From Arctopsyche grandis (lineage: Eukaryota > Arthropoda > Insecta > Trichoptera > Hydropsychidae): a stretch of 64,000 nt of DNA. Location of the stretch: assembly GCF_051622035.1 (NCBI RefSeq), contig NC_135358.1, positions 19,440,501 through 19,504,500 on the forward strand. Reading direction: 5' to 3'. The notes beneath the pieces were generated by a model. The model saw nothing but the letters and a program-made list of their open reading frames with translations. It was not told the origin of the DNA and ran no database searches. Position 1 is the first letter of the stretch, and every line of letters begins with the position of its first letter. This document shows positions 36,799-52,586 of the stretch, in pieces. The position numbers and the translations under genes were made by a program.

Positions 36799-38369
36799 TA
36801 ATCAATATAATGAGTTCATTACTGAACCAAAAACATGTATGGTAAAGAAAAATCTCCTATAACAGATACAAAATAATTTAAGAGATCTGCAAAATTATAT
36901 TATTAAAGTTTGGGTCTAATGCACATAAAATAATAATCAGAAGATAAAAATATATAGTTCTTAATTTGAAATGAAAAAGTTTAGTATGTAGGTACATATC
37001 ACACAAAAAAATCAGCTAATCAAACCATCTCAAACGCATTGCGGCGAGTCCAGATCCAAATTAAATCCACTTATGCTTATCCATTAAGAGAAATACAATT
37101 TAAATTAAAGTACAACGATTAAACGCGTGCGCAATTGTATGTACTAATCGCTAACTTTACATTTGAAAGTAGAACGCTACAAATTAAAAATTTAGCGAAT
37201 TAGAAACTGCTGACATCTAAAAAAGGCATAATTTAATTGCGAATCCCGCCAACTTAATTACAAATTCAAAGATATAATCACAGCGACGAATTGGTTTTTT
37301 TGTTTACTTTTTTTTTCTCAAATACACATGTGTATATCATGTGTTAAAATCTACCGACGGTATCAGCGACATTTCAGCAAAAAAAATGGTTATACATCCG
37401 CACCAAAATACTCATACTTAGTAAGTTGATGGATAATAGTACCGGTCTAATTTTAATAAAGCGCACACAATAACGGTTAATTGGACACACAAAAAACAAA
37501 TAGCTTTTCACGAGTCCGTATAATCAATTTTTAATTATTGTAAAAAATAATCTCGGCCAAAGGTTGTACGTCCCTTTCATTATACCGTCCGTCTGAAGAA
37601 GTATGCGGTAAGATAATGAGATTCACACGAATTTTGGATTCAAAATTCCACGAGATCGAACATTCAAGTATATTGAATGCGATGAAAAGCGATCTGTACA
37701 GATTCGATCGAATAATTGAGTGTGATCCACACGTGCCCCGAATGATCATTTCGGTCAAATTCGAATGAAATAAATAAAGCAAAGCAACAAATAATGTGTA
37801 TAATGAAGCTACGAAAGATCCATCTTGAAAAATAATATGTATATTGTAGTACGTGGTGTCTGGATTGGCAATTGAAGTCGATTGAATTATAGCTTATGAG
37901 AGCTTTTAATACTTTAAAGGCTGTCATTACTTTTGAAAATATAATCCATCTATTCACATCTATCAAATTTTGAAAACAAAATGTTGTGAAGAATGGTGAA
38001 TTTTAACTTTATTTTATATTTAATATTACAGAATAGATTGAAATTTTGTATAAATTAGTTCGACTCGCCAAAGCTTTACATTTAAGCGAACTTTTCACAC
38101 ACAGAAACTGCATAAACATTTATAAATTGAACGAAATGAATTCTTATTTAAGTGAACGTCTCATAATTATAAGCTTTAACTAGTAGTATGTGAATATTTT
38201 TAGTATGTACTCGATTAAGATATATTTGATCGAGTTTCAAATTTATCTAGAATTAATATCATAATTAACTTTTGATAAGATTTCGATATAATATAGTCAA
38301 TATTTTTAATATTATATCATCTTACCAAATTCTCAACATACAAGTCTAGAAAGCTCTTGAAGCACTCCA
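36799..38369. other. Anonymous AT-rich stretch
   Basis: No gene recognised over 1.6 kb. Minus frames at 37531-37966 lack motifs. Confidence 0.4.
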
Positions 38370-38709
38370 TGTTCGATCCATGCTAATCATTAATGCTGCT
38401 GGTCATACTTGGATATTTGTGACTCTAAGTCGATCGTTTTCTATCAGAGTTTGCCAATTTATCTGATTTCATAGTTGAAACGGTTCCTCCATCAAATTGG
38501 CAAAAACCATCCTACCCACTATATCACCACTATCTAAATTTGATTTATGAACAAGTTTAAATCCATAGATGTCTCTATATTAATTAATAGCTCATCTCGA
38601 AATTCAGTGATATGTAATAAAAAATGCTGCAATGCTTGTAATTGGCCATGAAAGCGCATTACCTGTTAGGCCTTCCTGATATACATCTATGTAAAATAAA
38701 AATAAAATG
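38370..38709 (+). mobile_element. SINE, 5' truncated
   Basis: Begins at about the B box (GTTCGATCC), then GCTGCTGGTCATACTTGGAT and CTATCAGAGTTTGCCAATTT. The 3' part matches 40.9-41.1 kb (CAGTGATATGTAATAAAAAA, GGCCATGAAAGCGCATTA...CTTCCTGATAT) with an AAAATAAAAATAAAA tail. Confidence 0.7.
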
Positions 38710-38836
38710 TATACATAATTCACATAATAGCATTGTTTTCAGTTTTTTTGGTTTATACTTTACCATGATACCACTACTGGTTTTACCCCTGAGCGACACC
38801 TATTTATATAATATAAAATATAAATTTGTACTTTAT

Positions 38837-39029
<193 letters not shown>

Positions 39030-39288
39030 ATACATTTATATAGATTATAAAATTTGAATCATATACAAATAGTGGGGACAAATAGTAGGTAGGATGATTT
39101 GGCAAAGAGGAACCGTTTCAACAATTAAATCGGATCAATTGGCAAACTGATAGGAAACGATCGAGTCACAAATATCCAAGCCTGACCACCAGCACTGCAG
39201 AAATATTCCGAAAAAAATCTCTTGAATCTCTTCAACCCAGGTCTTGAACCCGAGAACCACTCAGTGGTTAGCATTAACGTAACCGGTT

Positions 39289-39455
39289 CGGTGATTATTC
39301 CGCAAAAAGCGATCACGGAACATCTGGCACCCAAAAACCCCATCAATCGAAAAGAACCCACACGAAATATTGTACTAACGAGAACTCGAGTGCCAGATGT
39401 TCTGTGATCGAGATTTTGGTGACTTGCGCGAGATCGCCTTTTGCGGAATAATCCG
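39289..39455. mobile_element. Small inverted-repeat element inside a SINE
   Basis: GATTATTCCGCAAAAAGCGA at the left is inverted as CGCCTTTTGCGGAATAATC at the right. A second inverted pair, ACGGAACATCTGGCAC and GTGCCAGATGTTCTGT, lies inside. Non-coding. No clear TSD. Confidence 0.65.
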
Positions 39456-39483
39456 TTTACCAATGTAATCACCGAACTATATT

Positions 39484-40559
39484 GCTACTACTTTTGTTGG
39501 CCGCTGACTGTTCCACTTATCATATTAAAGAGACTAGAAATATGCCTAAAAATTTGAGGATTAGAGTAGGATGGCGATGCTCCAAAGCATTTAGTAGCGT
39601 ACTCTTATCTTAATTCAATTATTGCTGACACTGCTTCTAATTCATTTTAAAACAGAATTGAATAAATCACACTTTTTAAAAGCATCATGAACTATAGAAA
39701 TTGAGCATTCAAAATCGCGTGAAATCGAAAGCGCGCCGAACTATCGGTTTGCATATTTAATAAAAGCGTTATCCTGAGTCAGCGAGCTTTAATTTTTTAT
39801 TCACATCGATAACTATCATTTTGCATAATGATGCGCTCGAAATTGCGCCGAGATCAGTAATTTTCTGTCCCAACGTCTATAATAAAATATATTAATTTCA
39901 ACACAACATGGAACTGGCATGCAGACGTACGTACATAGACATTTTCCCTGTTTCTTCGCTCGAATTCAACAATTATGATCGTTATGATAATATCCTCATT
40001 ACTCTACCAGGATGACTTGCAAATTCGAATAACAATTTTTGTGCAAAATTTTGCCCGTTAACAAGATAGATGGCCGACTTCAATTATTTAGTTCCACCCG
40101 TCAGTAAGCGTTCCGGAGATCGTCATTAGTTTGCAGTTCCCATTGGTCTCAAGGACGATGTTGTCCCGATGTGGTTATACGAATTGGACAAATTTGCTGA
40201 TTTGGCAAAATCAACACGCAATTACTATTTAGTAGTTTTATTTTACGGACAATTTTGGTGGACTCGAAATTGCTAGAGTGCAAATGATTCTTCATTTAAA
40301 TCAATGAGATTGCGTCTTATTGTTGACTCGATGGGCAATGAACTATCCTCAAGTAAATTTAAGTCACATTTAATTGCTTTTTGGAGGTAATCAAATCATA
40401 AATTGTTTATCATAATAAAAATAAGTTTTCGAATCAAGTATACTGTATGTAATCTTAGCTGCTTATGTGCATACAAATAAATTCCAAATTAAAAGTTGGT
40501 ACTATTTTACATTGAAGAGCATTAAATTAAATTGAATAAGTAGGTATACATTTTACAAT
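39484..40559. other. Anonymous stretch
   Basis: No gene recognised. Confidence 0.4.
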
Positions 40560-41541
40560 AGAAGTGTATCTTGACTAGTTGGAATATATTCCATCTAACC
40601 TGGTACCAACTACCGTTATAGTTGAAGTGTATTTTCAGTTGTAATATATTTTAACTAGTTGGAATATATTCCGTCTAACCCACGTAAGTTGATTCATAGC
40701 CAGCAGCATAGCTCGGTTGTTAAGCTTCTGCTTAGCGTCGTGAGGTGCCGGGTTCGATCCCAGGGCCGGGCCTCGAGTGAAAATGAATTTTTCAGAGTAT
40801 GCTGCTGGTTAGACCTGGATTTGTGACTCCAGGTTGATCGTTTCCTATCAGAGTTTGCCAATTTTCTCTGATTTCATTGTTGAAACGGTTCCCGATGAAA
40901 ATTGGCCAAAATTCCTATACAATATGTCACCAATAATTTGTGTTTGATTAATATGCAATTAATAAGTTTGTGTACGATTTGATAGATGTCTCATTGATTT
41001 GCGAGTTTTTCAGTGTCTCGTAATTCAGTTACTTATATAATGAAAAATGCTGCAATATTTGTAATTGGCCAGGATGGCGCATTGGGGTTGCCTGTAATGG
41101 CTTCCTGGTATGTGTTCTCATAAAAAAAAATGAAAAAATATGACGAATTACATTACAACTGATCAAAATATATTACAACTGAAAAAAAAATTCAACTATA
41201 GGCTAGTACCAAGTTAAGATGTAGAGGTTATGTTTTCTTGAAAACGTCATTCGATTTGTAAATTGAGTTGGACAGGCACTTTTTTTGTTTTGAACACATT
41301 CTTAGAGTTATCGTAATACGATACTCACTACCATATTTCATAATATGTACCTAGAAAATATTAGCACATTATTGAATTCTTAAGCATTCGTTAAAACATA
41401 AGAACTGTCGAAACTCAACTGTTATATTACAACTGGCGCACATTGTTGAAAGTATATTTGGGCTAGTTGAATTGTATTCGAATATGACTGACCTCAAACG
41501 CCAATTGGAATATATTTCAACTGAAAATACACTTCGACTGT
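40560..41541 (+). mobile_element. Non-autonomous DNA element, copy 2, split by a SINE
   Basis: Reverse complement of the element at 2653-3200 over its full length, interrupted at 40699-41137 by a complete SINE. Joining GATTCAT to GACGAATTA across the SINE reproduces the sequence order of copy 1, which defines the insertion site. Confidence 0.65.
40699..41137 (+). mobile_element. Complete tRNA-derived SINE
   Basis: tRNA-like head (about 40699-40775) with A-box-like TAGCTCGGTTGTTAAGC and B-box GGGTTCGATCCC, the best preserved pol III promoter pair in the window. A SINE-family body follows (GATCGTTTCCTATCAGAGTT). Then a 3' stem-loop (41069-41108, CCAGGATGGCGCATTGG...CTGTAATGGCTTCCTGG) and an A-rich tail. 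The stem-loop has the same layout as the 3' end of the LINE at 51.0 kb. Confidence 0.85.
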
Positions 41542-42092
41542 CATGAAATGAGTGACTATCGTCGGTTACTGACGTTACCTCGATGACAAGTTCGTCGCAT
41601 GTAATTATTTTAGAACCCTTATCTGGTCGCATCGCGTCGCTTCACTCTGCACGCACCATGCATAAACGACTACAGACACATTCAGCATGAACTCTACTCT
41701 AAAAATAAAAATTTATCTCACTTACTAATAATAAATAAATATCACGAAACGCTTAAAGATTCTGTCCGATCGTTAACTGACATGCATATGTTAACTTTTT
41801 TTCGTCGTCGTTTACTCTCTAATAAACGCGTGCGGTCATAAAATGGATTACTCACATACAAGGCAGTATCTCCCATTGTTATTCATGCATAGTAAAACCA
41901 TCTTCGTAGGACAGGTATTTGTAGATACGACGCATGTAGAGTATTACAGGCGTGAGAGAATCCAATTAGTGTACGAAATGGATCAAAAAATCAAGTACGC
42001 GTGTCGCATACACAGTCTCATGACATTTCTGCAACGAAGATCCACTGCACAAGACGAAGATATATAGGTAGATAACTAACAACACATACGTT

Positions 42093-42096
<4 letters not shown>
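41542..42096. other. Anonymous stretch
   Basis: No gene recognised. A plus frame at 41843-42067 has no family signature. Confidence 0.4.
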
Positions 42097-42178
<82 letters not shown>

Positions 42179-42198
42179 CATACATACATACATACATA
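42097..42198. repeat. (TA)n then (CATA)n microsatellite
   Basis: About 78 bp of TA followed by six CATA units. Confidence 0.97.
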
Positions 42199-42520
42199 GG
42201 TATTATATTATATTCGCATTCACGAACGGCACAACCCCTGTTTACTCGCGAATAATTCTTATTTACATAGTGCGTGTGCAGTATGCGCATTATTGAAACA
42301 GGACAATGTTTAAAGTTTCAAATAAAAAAAATAATTCAATAATGGATGCAAATATTTGACGCAGCTAAATCCATGCGTATGATTTTTTACTTATTGCATG
42401 TAGCGGCAGCTTTCAACATGTGTATTGTGTAACCAATGACTATTTACTTTATTTACATGCAAAGTATAGACACAGTTTTGCTTTCGTGAAAAATTTCAAT
42501 TTTGAAATTTGTATTGATAT

Positions 42521-43214
42521 CAGTGGTGTAGTCGGGCCAGGTCGCCGACCTGGTACTTATTTTTGAGCCAGGTCGCCGCCCTGGCACTTTGATTGATATA
42601 AACATTGTTTTTCGAGTACAATTAAAAAATATTTTGACTAAAATTTCATATAAAATTTTGTACTCTTGGGACTCTTGTTCTAACACTCGATGACCGAAAT
42701 CGAATAGTAATCTGAGCACATTCAAAACTTAAAAGACGTTTAATGAACTTGATTGGATTTTTTATCTAAAACCACCCAAAACTTCGAACAAAAACATGCT
42801 TTGAACTATTGACCATACGCACTTGAGGATAGATAAAATGAGGGAACTCAGCTTAAATGAATAGTCATCTCTAAATTCACATTTTAAAATTTGATAGTTT
42901 TTTGACTAATGTATGTACATAGTTTTAGAATTGCTAAAAGCAAATGTTGCTGTTGACACACAAGCACGGGTTTTGCAAAAATCAAAGATGTTGAAGAGGG
43001 TGCATTATGGAAGTTTTTATAAATATAAAAAAAATACATCATAATTTCAACAAGTAAGAATATTTGTTAATTATTATTTGATTTTTTTTTATGAATATTT
43101 CAACTACCAATATTACAACTAGATACAACTTTTTTTTAGTAAGGAAAAACGCGGGGGGGGGGCATAAAAATTAAACACCGACCTGGTTCTTTTTTATTTA
43201 GCACTACACCACTG
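42521..43214 (+). mobile_element. hAT MITE family CAGTGGTGTAG, copy 2
   Basis: Ends CAGTGGTGTAGTCGGG...AGCACTACACCACTG with a perfect 8-bp TSD, ATTGATAT. It is the reverse of the copy at 21077-21611 and about 160 bp longer. Shared parts include GCCGCCCTGGCAC and the ATTGTTTTTCGAGTACAATT block. No transposase frame. Confidence 0.9.
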
Positions 43215-44249
43215 ATTGATATATACAAAATATCAATCCCTGATCACGTGGTTTCTAGAAAATGTGCGTCACTATGACTAGTGAGACACACAATATATGT
43301 GTGGTATCATATTTTCAAACTTATGTATGTACATTTTGACAATAGTAATGGAGAGGATAGGCCAATTTTGTCAACGGATTGCTTTACACATTTCGAAGGG
43401 TTGATCAATGTCACTTGATAATGTAATGGACGTGGTGTAAAATTCGTGTGATTCGTATGGAAAAACAAAACTGGGCGTGTAATGTAGCACGACTACCTGT
43501 AATTAACATCGCGCCATCGTTTTTTGACTGCGGTCACGATTTGTCTGTCCGTCTGCGCGTTCCTGTCCGTTTTTTTCTTAATTTTATTTTTGAATCTTCG
43601 TTACAGTCGAGAATCAATTACACAGCGTAATTCAATTAGAATTAGGTATCGTCTATCCAAATTACACGCGTATGAACTACAGAACAGCAAAAACCGTCCG
43701 ATGTGTAATTAAATCGCAACTTAAATAGAGATCGTCATCCTAATCATTATAATGGCGCATATGTATGCAAAAACATATTTTTTTAATATACCTACTAGCT
43801 TATCAATTCCCATTAAAAAAAACATTATTTTTTTTTCTCGACAGTATCAATGAAATAGCAATAAATTTGTTCAAAACCTATTAACTTGACCTTTGTCTCA
43901 AAATCGTGTTTTAAGGACTGTTTTAAATATTTTATTGACTTTTTTTTATCTATTTTGACATTTATACCCCAAGTTTTTTTTATATCTGGAAACTACATAT
44001 GTAGATCGTGAGAAAAACGATAGATAAAAACGAAAAACGTTTTTTTTGTGATATTGAAAATTTCCGGTAATCCAGCATTGAAATAAAAAATACCGTTAAA
44101 TGGAAATGATGCTAAATTAGAACATCCTTGAAGCAATAGTATTGAATCAACCCTAAATTGGACTTACTTGCACATACATATATTGATTTCCAATCCGTAA
44201 TCTACACTATGGTTGTTTGATATATGTAATTTATGATGTTTTATTTCAT
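43215..44249. other. Anonymous stretch
   Basis: No gene recognised. Confidence 0.4.
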
Positions 44250-44701
44250 CAGTGGCGTGCCATGACATTTTAAACAGGTATGGACAAAAAAATATACAAA
44301 AAATATATTTTATTTTTAATTATAATAATCTGTTTTGAAGTCATGAGTATATTTTTACATTTTTGTATTAACAGAAATAACCCAAGTATCAGACATTTCT
44401 TAATAAAGTCTTCAAAATTTAATCTTCTGAGTGATTTGTCGAACAATCTTTCGAGAATGCAACATTCCAAGGTCTCGTTTGTTATAAGAGAATCGTTTCA
44501 CGAGCCGAGTCCCTTGCCTTATTTTTTTTTATTACTTAAAAAGTTTAAACAAAAAATAATGATAATAAAAAAGTTTAACAAAAAATATTAGTTCAGAATG
44601 ATGTTTGATAGACACAAATCAGAATATTCTTAGTAAATATTCCATAAATGCTTGAGGAGATGAGTAAATTAAGTGTTTTATATTCAATGGAACGCCTATA
44701 C

Positions 44702-45240
44702 CAGTGATGGCGAACCTATAACCCGTGGGTCAGATACTAACCCAAGAAGTCTTTTTGAATAATGACCCACGTGTTGACACGTGAAAAAAAAAATACCGGC
44801 CTTGACATTTTTAAATAATTTAATAATACATTTAGAGAAATGGCTATCAACTTACAGAAAATTTGTTTCTATAACAACAGACGGTGGTCCCAATATGGTG
44901 GGAAAAATATTGGTTTTATTCAGCAGCTTAAGCAAACTATTAGACATTCTCTGATTTAATTTCATTGCACCTACATACATACATATATAATACATCAGCA
45001 AGTTCTATGTGCGAAGCAAGGTTTAAAAACATTTTCCAATGTAACGCCAGTTGTAATAAAAGTCATCAACTTCATAAACAAGAAGATCATTATTTGCCAG
45101 ATAAATCAATGAAAAAATGCTGTTTTAACGATATTTGAATTCAGATAATAACATGGAAAACTTTTTTCATCGATGAACTTCATAAAATCTACACAAAGAA
45201 ATAGAAAAAAAACATTGTTTATCTACTGAACCACTAATTA
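44702..45240 (+). mobile_element. Decayed hAT element (GTF2I-repeat/ZBED5-like transposase)
   Basis: CAGTGATGGCGAACC at 44702 is a typical hAT end. From 44836 broken frames read RKFVSITTDGGPNMVGK, then after a frame change IHQQVLCAK and NVTPVVIKVINFI. These are conserved blocks of the hAT transposases related to ZBED5/FAM200/GTF2IRD2. Stops and frameshifts are numerous. The right end was not found. Confidence 0.65.
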
Positions 45241-45880
45241 AGCACGTTTACCTGCATGCTAATATTCAGATCTGGTCTTTAAACGTGTCTAATCTGCAAG
45301 CTATCTATATGTACATATAATGCCTCCTCGAGATATTACATATGTAGAACAAGAATCGACTGATTCCGAGCACGTCAACCTACGATCATGATCATTAGCC
45401 ATCATACGAAATGCTATTCAATATTAATTTGCATCTTTTTTCTGAACTCATTGGACGGACTCACGCTCTCACGATTTTAAATCAATTTCATTTTTTTTTT
45501 TTACTTACCTCTTCTTACCTTGCCTTATTATATCTGACTTTCATACACCGAAACTTCCGAGACTTTTTGCATGCACTGAAAGCTTCAAATGGAGACATAC
45601 GAGTGTCATAGCAAATAAACACACTTAACTGTTCACGTAGAATTTCCGTTGTGGCGGTTTACAAGCCGAGGCAAAAAAAATAGTACACGATACGGAAATA
45701 TGGCGAGTAATTGATTAAAAAAAAAACACTGCATCGTTAGAGTGCAAATGTGATAACTCCGCAAGTTCTGATTGTTCAGGGCGGTGTTTTAAAGATTGCA
45801 AAAAATCAGTTAAATTTCAATGGATAACTTTGTAAAGAAATTGATAAGTATGTACAAATGTATGTGAATTAAAATTAAAG
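45241..45880. other. Anonymous stretch
   Basis: No gene recognised. Confidence 0.4.
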
Positions 45881-46236
45881 TTAGACAAACGAACGACAGA
45901 TTAACAGAATGGCAGCTTTAAACGTAATTCTCGTTTTCTCGAATGATAGATTGCACATCAGATGACGAGTAACCTTTCGATGTGCACAGATGCAATTATT
46001 AAAATGGTAATTATTAAAATTGAGTTGGATCTTTCAGGCGAGTTTAATAAGGCAAGATTCGGAACTTATCGAATCTTGCCTTATTAAACTCGTCTGAAAG
46101 ATCCAACTCAATTTTAATAATTGCATCTGTGCACATCGAAAGGTTACTCGTCATCTGATGTGCAATCTATCATTCGAGAAGACGAGAATTGCATTTAAAG
46201 CAGCCGTCCGTTAATCTGTCGTTCAATTTGTCTGAC
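45881..46236. repeat. Large near-perfect inverted repeat (hairpin)
   Basis: Arms 45881-46061 and 46070-46236 are inverted copies separated by only 8 bp (centre GGCAAGATTCG / CGAATCTTGCC). They differ by a few substitutions and one 14-bp partial duplication in the left arm (ATTAAAATGGTA region). Outer ends are TTAGACAAAC and its inverse. No frame, and no other copy in the window. Confidence 0.93.
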
Positions 46237-47676
46237 GATTTTAGAGCGGATGCACCGCATCCACATGTGTGTATTGTTAAAAAAATACGTTGTATTGTCA
46301 AAAAAACAAGGTGCTATTTTGAAAAGTTATCAATGTGCTATGATGTAATATGAAAACAGGAACAAAACTACATTAATAACTCAATATACTCAAATTGTGG
46401 GTTTTTCACTTGCGCAATATGTATGAACATGAATAAGTGTGCATAATATACATAATACGATCAACTATATTTTAAAATAAAAATTGTATTTAAATTTATT
46501 TATGACATCATTTAACTCACAACTCGCTCGGGACTATAGTTCGCAGTTTATGATTGGAGTTTATGGAAGGACATCTAATGTTGAATTTCTAAGAAACTCG
46601 TTCGAAAATCAAGTAGATGAGTCAAGGATTATTTATTGATATAAGAAAACTGATTGATAGGGAATATCCGGTGACACGTTCCGTGATATACGAGGAGTCT
46701 TAACTTTAACACATTGATACTGCGATATTTAATCGTGGCCGACATCCACTACTCGTCCTGACGATGAAGGCTTTGCAGTTCTCATCAATCGAATGCACCC
46801 CATATTTGTCGTCGAGATGATCATATAAATATGGTGACGGCAAGTCGGCTCTTTCCTGACGGCAAGTAACAGTAACACGAGCCCGCACCCAATAAGGAAT
46901 TACATAAACTGCAAATGATGAACCAGTGCGATTGAGGAAATGATCCTAACATTTTTATACGACGACAGTACTACCGCCTTAGAAGGTCAACGACCTGATT
47001 TTGTCAAATCAAATTTCCACTAGCTATTTAAATCTATTGTGTGTACACGAAATGATAGTGAAAACTCAAAGCTCCACATTTAAATGATAGTATACATACA
47101 TACGTGAAAATAAAATAAATGAAACGGAACAAAAGTGCTCCAAAACGTTTATAAAGTAACTGTAATTCAGAAGTCTTGGAACCATAGTGAGAATTAAAAC
47201 CTTGGGAGTAACAGATAATTCATACTTATCATATTTATGACTGTATTATTCATACAAATTGATTCAAGAGACTATTGTGAATCTGAATGGTCTGTTGAGT
47301 TTCCCGTATCTGTAGAATTTAAGAAAAAATCTTACTTTAAATCAGTATACACATATTGAGGTAGTGCCAAAAAAGTTGAACTGCTTTACATAAGTTGACT
47401 TCCAATGTTCCAATGATGAAAACCTCGTTTCAGTTCAAATTTATCCAATAATCATAATTTTGCTTACATATTGAGTTTAAGAATGCATTTCACACCACGG
47501 AATACTTTTGTAAACATAACCACTTCTATTGATGATGATTTCAGTAACAAATTTTATATTTAAAGTCTCTTTGAAGGAATGTTTCTATAGTACAGAAAGA
47601 ACATCGATAAAATAGTCACAGGCGATTATAACGGATTGTATTTTCTATGTAAGTAATACATACATATATGTATGTC
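46237..47676. other. Anonymous stretch
   Basis: No gene recognised. A 60-codon minus frame at 46706-46888 is GC-richer than its surroundings but has no family signature. Confidence 0.4.
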
Positions 47677-47680
47677 TTAA

Positions 47681-48240
47681 CCCTTTGAGTGCTGACGTCT
47701 TTTCTGTTGAAAGCCCGCCACGCTGAAAATTCCGCCAACATTTCCAACCAGAATTATTTAGAAATCCAATAGAAAGCAGTTATAAAAATTGTAGCTAATC
47801 CAAACAAACCCTAGATCACAACAAGAGTTTTGTAAAGGTGTGTTTAGACTCTCTAATATATCTTACAACAATATAAAATAAGCAAAAGTCTATTAATGAA
47901 TGTATTTTTCCAAAACTAGTTCCATCTTCTTCATTGTTGTTAAAATGTAATTCTCACAATCTAAATGCCAAGCCACGATCTAAAATACTCAGCAGTTAGG
48001 GATTTCCATCGAGAAATTATGCTTTATTTATAAATTCAGAAATTCTGGAGTAAACCAGTCTTTTGACACGGATTACACCACCCATGTTCAATGCATTTTT
48101 TTCAATGCTACCTAGAAAGGCTTAGCGAATAGTATTCTTGTTTATTTTTTACATATTCAGAAAACATCATCTATCGGCGTATTTCAGGCTCATGGACTTG
48201 TTGGCAAAACGCCGATCGGCGTTGGTTAGCATTCAAAGGG
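47681..48240 (+). mobile_element. piggyBac-type MITE, complete (560 bp)
   Basis: TTAA (47677-47680), then CCCTTTGAGTGCTGACG; the other end reads GTTAGCATTCAAAGGG, then TTAA (48241-48244). Inverted ends with TTAA duplication are diagnostic of piggyBac-type transposition. Non-coding. The right TTAA is directly followed by CCCATCTGCACTGACG, which itself resembles a piggyBac-type end. Confidence 0.88.
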
Positions 48241-48481
48241 TTAACCCATCTGCACTGACGTTGCTTCTAATTTTTTAGTTTTAGTGCTATAATCAGACCA
48301 CTCATCACTATTAATGATTGAATTCAAGTATTAAAAATAAATTGAACTGACCAAATACATATGTTGATTTGTTACACCTGAAGATTTATAAGTGGAATTT
48401 AATTTTGAGTTCATGTAATAAACAATAAATTATCAATATACTACTATTACATTATTCTCTGATTTTTTTTTTATTTTTAGA

Positions 48482-48745
48482 TTCTTGCTCTTTGGACGCT
48501 ACCGCAATCCCAGGAGAAGATCGGTGCATAATTCAACAGCGAGTTTTTGCCTTTTCAGTACACGGATCGGGCAGTTTATTGACAGGCTTGTTAGTTTCGT
48601 AGCGCTCTTGTTCCCGTCGACCATTGTGAATGCGCCGTTCGTTGTTAATGGTGACCAAATAAGCTAACTGTCGCACACATCCTAGCATGCGAACATGTTG
48701 CGTCCTGACAAAGCACCACTTGGCGCATGACTGCAGTTGCATCTA
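48482..48745. other. GC-richer island of unknown nature
   Basis: About 260 bp of balanced composition begins just after a pyrimidine tract ending TTTTTAG and lies between the piggyBac MITE and RNF113. Plus and minus frames are partly open (60 and 69 codons) without a recognisable family. It could be a degraded retrocopy or an untranslated exon. Confidence 0.35.
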
Positions 48746-48881
48746 ATGAAATATGTATTTTTCGACGCTTTACTGTTGGGAAGATTTTACAGTTAATCGA
48801 GGCAACTGGGAATAATACAATGGAATTCTATATAAAATGTGGAAAGACAGAAAAACAATCGATAATTAGCTTATGAGAACA

Positions 48882-48887
48882 TTTATT
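48882..48887 (-). terminator. Poly(A) signal of the RNF113A ortholog
   Basis: AATAAA on the minus strand, 73 bp past the stop codon and the first such hexamer downstream. Confidence 0.6.
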
Positions 48888-48959
48888 GCTAAATTCAATT
48901 CAAATAATATATTATCTTACTACTCAAATATGATACATTTGTATTTTGTATAATTCTAT

Positions 48960-51704
<2,745 letters not shown>

Positions 51705-52034
51705 TCTTAGCGAGGATCGAAATGACGATCTTGACAGCAGCGCTCTACTCTCAACATATCAACATTCAACAAACCATGAAAATACGTCTTAGTACACTAT
51801 AATTACGGCCATCTGTCTTTATAAATTCGAAAATAAAATTATTGTTCTCGTATCTTATTTGTTTTTTAATAATATTCAACTCATGTTTCTTTACAAATCG
51901 CTTTATACATCCTTTTTATATAAACACTATTGGCCCGGTGCATATATGTGTACACTTGATATAAAGTGAATTTTCGAAACCCATGAACATGAAAACTCAC
52001 TCCATGGTAATGTATTTTCTTATATCATCTCTTA
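51705..52034. promoter_or_regulatory. Presumed 5' flank of RNF113A
   Basis: Gene-free sequence between the RNF113A start and the first Harbinger-like element. By position it should carry the minus-strand promoter. No TATA box or other motif could be assigned. Confidence 0.35.
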
Positions 52035-52512
52035 AGGTCTGACCGGACTATGCGACGACCGAACGATCCGACACTTCACAACAGTACGTGACCAAATATT
52101 GATTGTATGAGACAAAACGCACTGCGCGACAGTCGCATGACGTAGAACGACACCGTTCGTTAAAGTTGACTTTCCAACCAACTTTGAAGCGAGGTGTCGT
52201 TCGCGACGTGGCGCAAGTGTCATTGAGGGGGGGTTGCCTTGCGACAATTATTCTCCTTCTTCATATCGTGACTTTGAAAGAGCATGTAGCTATAATTTTT
52301 TGGTTTTTCTCGATTGTTCTTCTTCCTCGCATATCAAAGATACTATGATAGCGTCCGTTTCGTCCATCTTGCTCCGACGTACCGAACGAATAATTGACAT
52401 AATTTACTGCGTAGTGTCGCATCACTGTCGTTCAAGTGCGGTTTACCTAATATTGACGCACACTGTTGTGAAGTGTCGGATCGTTCGTTTGACGCATAGT
52501 GCGGTCAGATCT
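52035..52512. mobile_element. Harbinger-like non-autonomous element 1 (478 bp)
   Basis: Inverted ends of about 60 bp: AGGTCTGACCGGACTATGCG at the left and, in reverse, AGATCTGACCGCACTATGCG at the right, continuing with GAACGATCCGACACTTCACA in both. A 3-bp TSD, TTA (52032-52034 and 52513-52515), fits the TWA target of PIF/Harbinger. No transposase. Confidence 0.8.
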
Positions 52513-52586
52513 TTAAATAAACGAAGCTGAACTACCGTAAACCTTTCATAAAAGAGAAATAGACAATTGTTGTATCTAGTAAACTG

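Noticed and set aside
40699..40775. tRNA gene
   Set aside because: A and B boxes are good, but the sequence continues into a SINE body shared with several other copies and the tRNA arms do not close properly, so it is a SINE head.
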